Of a stretch of DNA of 10,883 nt, positions 6,697 through 10,883 are shown one piece after another. The stretch covers positions 1-10,883 of the forward strand of contig DIVQ01000021.1 of NCBI GenBank assembly GCA_002423325.1. Reading direction: 5' to 3'. A model generated the notes under the pieces. It was not told the origin of the DNA. It saw nothing but the letters and a program-made list of their open reading frames with translations, and did not search any database. Source of the DNA: Anaerolineales bacterium UBA6128. Its GTDB lineage: Bacteria; Chloroflexota; Anaerolineae; UBA1429. The position numbers and the translations under genes were made by a program. Every line of letters starts with the position of its first letter. Within the stretch, counting starts at the first letter, position 1.

Positions 6697-6765
6697 CGCG
6701 CTGGCCACGTCTGTGAGGTGGGCGTGCACACGGTGCGCCCCGGAGTGCTGGTTCGCCGTACTGCC

Positions 6766-6794
6766 TTGACGGGAGGTGTATCCTGGGCTAAGAT
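6766..6794 (+). promoter_or_regulatory. Promoter of the PA14 protein gene
   Basis: TTGACG (6766-6771), 17-base spacer, TAAGAT (6789-6794). The predicted start near 6800 gives a leader of roughly 85 bases before the ATG at 6887, with room for the hairpin at 6811-6851. It lies 70 bases after the UroD-like gene and makes the PA14 gene an independent unit. Confidence 0.6.
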
Positions 6795-6810
6795 CGCGTG
6801 TGTGTGTAGC

Positions 6811-6851
6811 CGTCGCGCCTCCCGCCCGAGGTCGTGTGGGAGGGGGCGACG
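6811..6851 (+). promoter_or_regulatory. Hairpin in the 5' leader of the PA14 gene
   Basis: Bases 6811-6823 pair with 6838-6851: 6 bp, a 1x2 internal loop, then 6 bp, enclosing a 14-base loop. No T-run follows, so it is not a simple terminator. It sits between the predicted transcription start and the Shine-Dalgarno (AGGAGAG, 6875-6881). It may stabilise the mRNA or tune translation; it matches no riboswitch class I recognise. Confidence 0.45.
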
Positions 6852-6886
6852 AGTCGAGCATCAGAACGCTCATGAGGAGAGAATAC

Positions 6887-8320
6887 ATGCAGCTCAACAA
6901 GCGCTTTCTCTGGTTATTGGTGATCCCGCTGCTGATCGGACTGTGGGTCGCGGCGCCGCGACAGACGCAAGGAGATGAGGTCGCGCTGATCACAGGTCAC
7001 TACATTCCGCTGGTGATGAACGCCAAGCCCCCGACGCCGGAGCCCACCCCGACGCAGACGCCACCTGCGGGCGGGTGGAAGGAAGAATACTATGCCAACA
7101 CCTCGCTGACCGGGTCCTCGGTCGTGCGCTATGAGGACTATGTGGCGCCGGCCTACGACTGGGGAACGGGCGGGCCCGCCGTGTCAGGCATCGGCGTCGA
7201 CAATTTTTCGGCGCGCTTTACCAAGCAGGTCTGGTTCTCAGGCCATGAGCTTGATTTCTGGGTGACCGGCGACGATGGCTTCCGGTTGTACATTGACGGC
7301 CAGCTCAAAATCGACCAGTGGGTCGGCCACCGCCGCGGACACATCACCATCCCGGATGAGCAGAACGGCACGGCCAGCTTCCGCTGGCGGGGGGTCGTCA
7401 GCCAGGGCTGGCACCAGGTCAAGCTCGAGTACTTTGAGGCCTCGGCCGATGCCCGCATCCGACTGTTCTGGACGACCTACGATCTGACGCAGAACGCGTG
7501 GCGCGCCGAGTATTTCAACAACGAGACGTTGTCAGGCGCGCCGGTGTTGGAGCGCAGCGAAAGCACCATCAACCACATCTGGGCCGGCGGCAGTCCCGGC
7601 GGCGGCGTCAACTCGGACCACTTTTCGGCGCGTTACACCAAGGCCGTCTGGATGGGCGAACAGCAGTATGTGTTCTACACCACGGCCGATGACGGCGTGC
7701 GAGTGTACGTCGACGGGTGGGGTGACTCGGGCAAGGTGGTTGACGACTGGGGCGGAACGCCCGGTTTCAAGACGTCGGGCACACGCTACATGGGCGGCGA
7801 CCTGCAGACCGATGGCAGCTACAAGGCATGGTACCTGTTCACCGTCGAGTTCCGCGAGGGGACTGGCGACGCGACGCTCAACTTTGACGTGTTCGCGGGG
7901 GGCTCCAAGGTCGCTTACGTAGGCGAGTACTATAACAGGGAGTTCCTCAATCCGCTGACGAACGGTCACAACTGGGGCACGCCGACGCATGTCCGGCTGG
8001 ACAGCGCGATCAACTTTGACTGGGGCTACGGCAGCCCCGCACCTGGCATCGGCACGGAGAGCTTTAGCGTGCGTTGGACCAAGACGATCTGGCTTAACCC
8101 CGGCACCTACAAGTTCACGTGCACCATGGACGACGGCGCGCTGGTGTGGCTGGATGGTTACCGCAATCCCGAGAACTTGCTGATCAGCGACTGGAACGCC
8201 ATCGAGGCGCGTACCCGGGACAAGACGATCACCACCTACGGCGGCTGGCACGTAGTGGTGATGGAATACATCGAGTACACGCGTGAGGCGGTGGCCAAGC
8301 TGAGCTACGTGCAGCAGTAG
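6887..8320 (+). CDS. Secreted protein with three PA14 domains
   Basis: 477 aa. Residues 1-23 look like a Sec signal peptide (KR at 5-6, hydrophobic LWLLVIPLLIGLW, AA before a likely cleavage site). A short segment containing IPLVMN leads into a Pro/Thr linker (48-60), an arrangement common in exported Chloroflexota proteins. Three PA14 units follow at about 64-196, 205-336 and 344-475. Each starts with EYY/EYF and carries the Asp-Asp-Gly signature: DD at 129-130, 268-269 and 415-416, followed by a DG (IDG, VDG, LDG). In fungal Flo/Epa adhesins the paired Asp binds Ca2+ and a sugar, so glycan binding outside the cell is the best guess. No catalytic domain, anchor or sorting motif is visible. 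Start 6887 is chosen for AGGAGAG 5 bases upstream and the signal peptide; an extension to 6776 would begin inside the promoter. Confidence 0.88.
   Translation: MQLNKRFLWLLVIPLLIGLWVAAPRQTQGDEVALITGHYIPLVMNAKPPTPEPTPTQTPPAGGWKEEYYANTSLTGSSVVRYEDYVAPAYDWGTGGPAVSGIGVDNFSARFTKQVWFSGHELDFWVTGDDGFRLYIDGQLKIDQWVGHRRGHITIPDEQNGTASFRWRGVVSQGWHQVKLEYFEASADARIRLFWTTYDLTQNAWRAEYFNNETLSGAPVLERSESTINHIWAGGSPGGGVNSDHFSARYTKAVWMGEQQYVFYTTADDGVRVYVDGWGDSGKVVDDWGGTPGFKTSGTRYMGGDLQTDGSYKAWYLFTVEFREGTGDATLNFDVFAGGSKVAYVGEYYNREFLNPLTNGHNWGTPTHVRLDSAINFDWGYGSPAPGIGTESFSVRWTKTIWLNPGTYKFTCTMDDGALVWLDGYRNPENLLISDWNAIEARTRDKTITTYGGWHVVVMEYIEYTREAVAKLSYVQQ
7076..8311 (+). repeat. Three tandem diverged PA14 repeats (protein-level)
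   Basis: Unit 1 covers about 7076-7474, unit 2 about 7499-7894, unit 3 about 7916-8311; each is about 132-133 codons. They share the opening EYY/EYF...L.G, a central SARxTK/SVRWTK-W block, TxDDG...DG and a closing Val/Lys-rich strand (units 1 and 3: GWHQVKLEYFE, GWHVVVMEYIE). Unit 2 has an insertion after DG (GWGDSGKVVDDWGGTPGFKT). Divergence is high, so this is old internal duplication. Confidence 0.8.
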
Positions 8321-8346
8321 GCTACGCCAGAGAGCGACAGCGATGT

Positions 8347-8390
8347 GAGACAGCCAGGCCTGGTGCATGTCACCGGGCCTGGCTGCTCTC
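8347..8390 (+). terminator. Strong hairpin after the PA14 gene, terminator-like without a T-run
   Basis: Bases 8351-8365 pair with 8371-8385 over 15 bp (one G-U) around a 5-base loop; 8347-8350 can add 4 bp past a bulged C. CTCTCT follows instead of a T-run, so termination may be partial. It stands 30 bases after the PA14 stop and ends 5 bases before the ribosome binding site of the next gene. Confidence 0.55.
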
Positions 8391-8407
8391 TACACGAGGA
8401 GGGACGC

Positions 8408-8680
8408 ATGCGTGACACGCGCGTGACGGTGGCGTCGCTGCGATCGGTGCTCGTCGACGTGGGGCGGAATCTGGCGCTGGTGCGTGAGGCCTGCAGCACG
8501 GCCGCTCAGGAGGGCGCACGCCTGCTGTTCCTGCGCAGTGGTGTGACCGATTTCGTCGATGAGGTGGTCACCGTCCAGTTGCGTGCTGAACGGCGGGCGC
8601 TGAACCACGGCCCCACGCGCAACCGCCGGCTGGTGACCATGGTGCGGCAGTTCGAACGCGCTCTGGAGGATGAGGTCTGA
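8408..8680 (+). CDS. Hypothetical 90-aa protein with a nitrilase-like N-terminal half
   Basis: 90 aa. Residues 5-45 read like the first beta-alpha-beta unit of the nitrilase/carbon-nitrogen hydrolase fold: a short strand (RVTVASL), DVGRNLALVREACSTAAQEG as the first helix, and ARLLFL as the second strand. In working nitrilases that second strand ends in a Pro-Glu containing the catalytic Glu; here it reads RSG, and the Lys and Cys regions are absent, so it cannot be an active hydrolase. Residues 46-90 are charged and helical (RAERRALN, MVRQFERALEDEV) and unrecognised. I checked the other two frames downstream and saw no continuation, so there is no sign of a frameshift. ATG 8408 has an excellent GAGGAGGG (8396-8403). 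The GNAT gene starts 3 bases after its stop, so the two are co-transcribed. Resemblance to nitrilase is by eye only; it may be chance. Confidence 0.7.
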   Translation: MRDTRVTVASLRSVLVDVGRNLALVREACSTAAQEGARLLFLRSGVTDFVDEVVTVQLRAERRALNHGPTRNRRLVTMVRQFERALEDEV

Positions 8681-8683
8681 GCG

Positions 8684-9238
8684 ATGGCCAAGCAGGACAC
8701 ATTTCCCGTTCTGGAGACCGAGCGGTTGGTGCTGCGGGCCTTGCGGTTGAGCGATGCGCCCGACGTGCAGCGGCTGGTGGGCGCGCGCGAGGTGGCCGCC
8801 ACCACGTTGACGATCCCGCACCCGTATACCACCAGCATGGCGGAGGAGTGGATCGGCTCCCACGACGAGCGGCGCGAGCGGGGCGAAGCGCTGCACTGGG
8901 CGATCACGCGCAAGCAGGATGGCGCCCTGCTGGGGGTCATCGGGCTGGAGCTGACAGATAAACACCGACGCGGTGAGCTGGGCTACTGGGTGGGCGTGCC
9001 CTACTGGCGGCAGGGCTACTGCACCGAGGCGGCGCGCGCCGTGGTGCGCTACGCCTTTGAGACGCTGGAATTGGCGCGGCTGGTGGCCGTGCACTTTGCG
9101 GGCAACGAGGCGTCGGGACGCGTGATGCGCAAGCTGGGGATGACGCAGGAGGGCGTGCTGCGCAAGCACGTGCTCAAGTGGGGCCAGCGCATCGACCTGG
9201 TCTGCTACGGGCTGTTGCGCGAGGAGTGGCAGGGGTAG
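8684..9238 (+). CDS. GNAT N-acetyltransferase, RimJ/RimL type
   Basis: 184 aa, normal size for the Acetyltransf_3 (RimJ/RimL/SpeG-like) group. It transfers acetyl from acetyl-CoA to an amine: a protein N-terminus, a small metabolite or an antibiotic. Seen: N-terminal ETERLVLRALRLSDAPDVQRL (11-31), central strands with LLGVIGLELTD (82-92), GELGYWVGVPYWRQGYCTEA (97-116) holding the acetyl-CoA pyrophosphate loop (RQGYCT, in place of the usual R/QxxGxG/A), and NEASGRVMRKLGMTQEGVLRK (141-161), the conserved C-terminal segment. Cytoplasmic. It follows the 90-aa gene by 3 bases, with GAGGT at 8671-8675 within that gene as its ribosome site. Family call is firm; the substrate cannot be inferred. Confidence 0.9.
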   Translation: MAKQDTFPVLETERLVLRALRLSDAPDVQRLVGAREVAATTLTIPHPYTTSMAEEWIGSHDERRERGEALHWAITRKQDGALLGVIGLELTDKHRRGELGYWVGVPYWRQGYCTEAARAVVRYAFETLELARLVAVHFAGNEASGRVMRKLGMTQEGVLRKHVLKWGQRIDLVCYGLLREEWQG

Positions 9239-9279
9239 GAGCGCGCCCTGTCTGCGCCCCTCGCCCACAAACGGCCAGG

Positions 9280-9582
9280 CTACGCCTGCTCGCCGTCGCT
9301 CGTTTCTTCCTCGGACGGGGGCTCTTCCTCGACCAGGATGTCGCGGGCCTGGTCGGCCCAGGCGGCGGGAACCACCACCTCAACCCGACCAAGCCCGTCC
9401 AGCGTGAGGCCCCAGATGCGGCCCGCCGAGGGATAACGAAGCGCACACGGGACGTCTGTCGCGCGCAGTTTGCTGAGCGCCACCTCGGCGGCCAGCGGCC
9501 CTTGCGAGACGTAGACGACGACCGCGTCGGGGCCGTTCAAATCGACGCCCCGGGGCGTGTGGTCGAGCGGCGTGTCCGCCAT
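9280..9582 (-). CDS. DUF2007-type putative signal-transducing protein
   Basis: 100 aa. The core (about 20-88) shows the DUF2007 pattern: a strand VVVYVSQGPLAAEVALSKL, then RATDVPCALRY, a WGLTLDGLGRVEVVVP stretch, and WADQARDIL as the last helix. The family is small, alpha/beta and ferredoxin-like, annotated 'putative prokaryotic signal transducing protein' with no proven role. The tail from residue 86 is acidic (EEEPPSEEETSDGE) and probably disordered. The start at 9582 is chosen because GGGAGGGG lies at 9589-9596; the in-frame extension to 9708 is Arg/Trp-rich, lies antiparallel to nothing but inside the reductase gene, and is not protein-like. It starts 1 base after the stop of the upstream reductase, so the pair is an operon. 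It ends 42 bases from the convergent GNAT gene. Confidence 0.82.
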   Translation of the reverse strand: MADTPLDHTPRGVDLNGPDAVVVYVSQGPLAAEVALSKLRATDVPCALRYPSAGRIWGLTLDGLGRVEVVVPAAWADQARDILVEEEPPSEEETSDGEQA

Positions 9583-9583
9583 A

Positions 9584-10558
9584 TTATGCCCCTCCCACCG
9601 GCGCGGGCGTCGGATAGAGCGCGTCCAAGCGCGCCAGCACCTCGGGGAGGATCTGCACCTCCAGCGCTTTGAGGTTCTCCTCCAACTGCGTGCTGGTGCG
9701 AGTGCCAAGAATGACGCTCGTGACGGCGGGGTGGCGCATCGCCCACGCGGTAGCCAATGTGGCGGCGCTGGTGCCCAATTCGGCCGCGATCTGCACCAAC
9801 TCCTGGCCCTTGCGCTTGTTCTCCTCGGTCCAGTAGAGCCTGCGCATCACCGCATTCTGGTCGGGGTCGCCGGCGCGCGTGTCGGGCGTCGCCTCGGCGC
9901 CGGGCAGGTACTTGCCGGTCAGCATGCCGTGCGCGAGCGTAGAAAAGACGACGTTGCCGATGCCCTCGCTTCGGGTGATGGGAAAGACCTCAGACTCGGG
10001 ATGGCGCCAGAGCAGGCTGTAGCGCGGCTCGTTGACAGCGATGGGCCGCGCGCCCAGATCGCGGGCGATGCCGTTGGCCTTGACCATCATCCAGGCGGGC
10101 CACTCGGAGACGCCCCAGTATAGGATCTTGCCGGCGCGCGCCAGGTCGTTCATGGCGCGTACCGTCTCCTCCAGTGGGGTGGCGGGGTCGGGGCGGTGGC
10201 ACATGTAGAGATCGACATAATCCATGCGCAGGCGCGCCAATGAGGCGTCGCACTGCTCGCGGATGTGCTTGGCCGAGAGGCCGCGGTCGTTGGGGCCGTC
10301 GCCCATGGGCGCCCAGACCTTGGTGATGAGGAACAGGTCGGCGCGCGGCAGTTCGGCCAGGATCTGCCCGAGCATGCGTTCGGCCAGTCCCTTGTTGTAG
10401 GCATTGGCGGTGTCGAAAAAGTTGATGCCGTGCTCGTAGGCCACGTGCACCATGCGGCGCGATTCGTCCAGACCTACTTTGAAGCCGATGGTGAGGTAGG
10501 ATCCCAGCCCGAGCACGCTCAGTCGCGCGCCCCACTTGCCGAGTTGTCGGTATTCCAT
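9584..10558 (-). CDS. Aldo/keto reductase, Kv-beta/YghZ-like
   Basis: 324 aa, a full-length (beta/alpha)8 NADPH-dependent carbonyl reductase with no Fe-S tail, unlike the reductase at 4299-5462. The catalytic tetrad is present: Asp49 (NFFDTANAY), Tyr54, Lys80 (LITKVW) and His121 (YMCHRPDP). GVSEWPAWMM (149-158) and STLAHGMLTGKYLPG (206-220) are typical of the potassium-channel beta-subunit/YghZ branch. The C-terminal ILGTRTSTQLEENLKAL (284-300) is the cofactor adenosine-phosphate binding region. In bacteria this branch reduces methylglyoxal and other aldehydes or sugar-derived carbonyls; the substrate here is unknown. ATG 10558 is fixed by AGGAGGT (10564-10570); the extension to 10876 is Cys/Arg-rich and spans promoters. 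A DUF2007 gene follows after 1 base. A promoter at 10720-10748 would give a leader of about 150 bases. Confidence 0.92.
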   Translation of the reverse strand: MEYRQLGKWGARLSVLGLGSYLTIGFKVGLDESRRMVHVAYEHGINFFDTANAYNKGLAERMLGQILAELPRADLFLITKVWAPMGDGPNDRGLSAKHIREQCDASLARLRMDYVDLYMCHRPDPATPLEETVRAMNDLARAGKILYWGVSEWPAWMMVKANGIARDLGARPIAVNEPRYSLLWRHPESEVFPITRSEGIGNVVFSTLAHGMLTGKYLPGAEATPDTRAGDPDQNAVMRRLYWTEENKRKGQELVQIAAELGTSAATLATAWAMRHPAVTSVILGTRTSTQLEENLKALEVQILPEVLARLDALYPTPAPVGGA

Positions 10559-10719
10559 CGTGAACCTCCTGTGTATCACAGCACGGACTTCGCAGCGGCT
10601 GGCGCAGCACGGTCCTGCCTTTGGCGGAATCGGTGCGGCGCGGGTTGATCGCGTCCGCTCGCCGTGCTTGTGGGCGCTTTTCCGCATTGCAGCGTCCGCC
10701 AATGACGAGCGACAAGCAT

Positions 10720-10748
10720 AGCATAGCGCATCATGCGCCCGGCTGCAA
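10720..10748 (-). promoter_or_regulatory. Candidate promoter of the aldo/keto reductase-DUF2007 operon
   Basis: Minus strand: TTGCAG (10743-10748), 17-base spacer, TATGCT (10720-10725). A second TATGCT overlaps it at 10715-10720. The leader to ATG 10558 would be about 150 bases with no recognised riboswitch. The match is moderate. Confidence 0.42.
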
Positions 10749-10764
10749 GCCGGTGGTCGGCGCG

Positions 10765-10793
10765 TTGTGGCGCCCCTCTCGGCGTGGTATAAT
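10765..10793 (+). promoter_or_regulatory. Promoter of the right-edge kinase gene, perfect TATAAT
   Basis: TTGTGG (10765-10770), 17-base spacer, TATAAT (10788-10793), preceded by TGG to make an extended -10. This is the best -10 in the window. The start would lie near 10800, giving a leader of about 33 bases to ATG 10833. Its -35 is 16 bases from the -35 of the leftward promoter. Confidence 0.75.
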
Positions 10794-10832
10794 CGCGCGC
10801 AGTTCGGCAGCCTATACCAAGGATGGCAGACC

Positions 10833-10883
10833 ATGATCGACGCAGTCGCAGCGGGACACTTGTGTGTGGATATCATGCCGCAG
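10833..10883 (+). CDS. N-terminus of a PfkB-type carbohydrate kinase (partial)
   Basis: The first 17 codons are visible before the window ends. The reading MIDAVAAGHLCVDIMPQ fits the first beta strand and ligand Asp of PfkB (ribokinase-like) sugar/nucleoside kinases, where a hydrophobic strand leads to GH...D..P (Gly8, His9, Asp13, Pro16). In that family the Asp contacts the sugar hydroxyls. AAGGA (10819-10823) lies upstream of the ATG at a rather long spacing. The earlier ATG at 10823 is in another frame and overlaps this site. A strong promoter lies just upstream. With so few residues the call is tentative; the substrate cannot be told. Confidence 0.55.
   Translation, partial: MIDAVAAGHLCVDIMPQ

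Noticed and set aside
6721..6741. Hairpin after the UroD-like gene as a terminator
   Set aside because: Only 6 bp, a mismatch and 2-3 more bp around a 3-base loop, with no T-run. Too weak to call, though it might contribute to termination.
6776..6886. N-terminal extension of the PA14 protein, including an ATG at 6872
   Set aside because: The extension starts within the promoter and would bury the signal peptide; ATG 6872 has no ribosome site, whereas 6887 does.
8530..8680. Frameshifted remainder of a nitrilase downstream of the nitrilase-like start
   Set aside because: The other two forward frames contain early stops or no nitrilase-like motif, and the 90-aa frame is followed directly by a well-formed GNAT gene.
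9231..9279. Terminator between the GNAT and DUF2007 genes
   Set aside because: Possible pairings are short and interrupted, with no T-run either way; the 5-bp CAGGC/GCCTG stem overlaps the DUF2007 stop codon.
10559..10876. N-terminal extension of the second aldo/keto reductase
   Set aside because: Cys/Arg-rich and not family-like; it spans both divergent promoters. ATG 10558 has AGGAGGT at the right distance.
10823..10883. ATG at 10823 as the start of the right-edge gene
   Set aside because: Its frame gives an Arg/Ser-rich peptide without family resemblance, while the frame from 10833 reads as a PfkB-type first strand.
1..10883. Mobile elements, CRISPR arrays, tRNA or rRNA genes, defence or phage systems
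   Set aside because: I saw no transposase or integrase motifs, no regularly spaced repeats, no terminal inverted repeats and no cloverleaf-like sequence by eye; a formal tRNA or repeat scan was not possible.

Overview
The window is high-GC bacterial DNA with densely packed genes on both strands. Its most likely source is a member of the Chloroflexota, perhaps close to Anaerolineae. This is inferred from four things: a secreted protein with an 'IPLVMN' segment followed by a Pro/Thr-rich linker before its binding domains, a second small membrane protein with a Thr/Pro-rich tail, a DUF4332 helix-hairpin-helix protein, and a DUF2007-type protein. I see no rRNA, tRNA, CRISPR array, insertion sequence or phage gene, so this looks like ordinary chromosome.

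Layout, left to right. (1) The 3' end of an unidentified gene (to 121) is closed by a clear intrinsic terminator (145-183). (2) A plus-strand block follows: a 100-aa single-pass membrane protein (209-511), then three consecutive, mutually divergent M42 (TET/glutamyl aminopeptidase-type) metallopeptidases (606-1676, 1670-2716, 2713-3705) whose reading frames overlap by 7 and 4 bases. All three keep the metal ligands and the catalytic glutamate. A perfect 14-bp hairpin (3740-3770) ends this block and also serves the convergent gene. (3) Two minus-strand genes follow: a DUF4332 protein (3787-4191) with its own TTGACA promoter, and an Fe-S aldo/keto reductase (4299-5462, GTG start). (4) Divergent from the latter is a uroporphyrinogen-decarboxylase-like protein (5602-6696) that is not a canonical HemE. 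(5) Next is a secreted protein with three PA14 domains (6887-8320), with a good promoter and a structured 5' leader. (6) A strong hairpin separates it from a two-gene unit: a 90-aa protein whose first half resembles the first part of a nitrilase domain without its catalytic Glu (8408-8680), and a GNAT acetyltransferase (8684-9238). (7) On the minus strand a Kv-beta-like aldo/keto reductase (9584-10558) is followed after 1 base by a DUF2007 protein (9280-9582). (8) Back-to-back promoters at 10720-10793 drive that pair leftward and, rightward, a PfkB-type carbohydrate kinase whose first 17 codons are at the window edge.

How the genes work together: the three M42 enzymes form a translationally coupled peptide-degradation cassette, plausibly several specificities or a mixed-subunit TET particle finishing protein and peptide breakdown. 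The two aldo/keto reductases, the UroD-like protein and the kinase suggest carbonyl, sugar or C1 metabolism, but no pathway can be named. The triple-PA14 protein is probably an exported glycan binder. I found no convincing new multi-gene system. The points most worth a second look are the M42 triplet, the nitrilase-like 90-aa protein, the Fe-S reductase/UroD-like divergent pair, and a recurring GGTATA-type -10 element.
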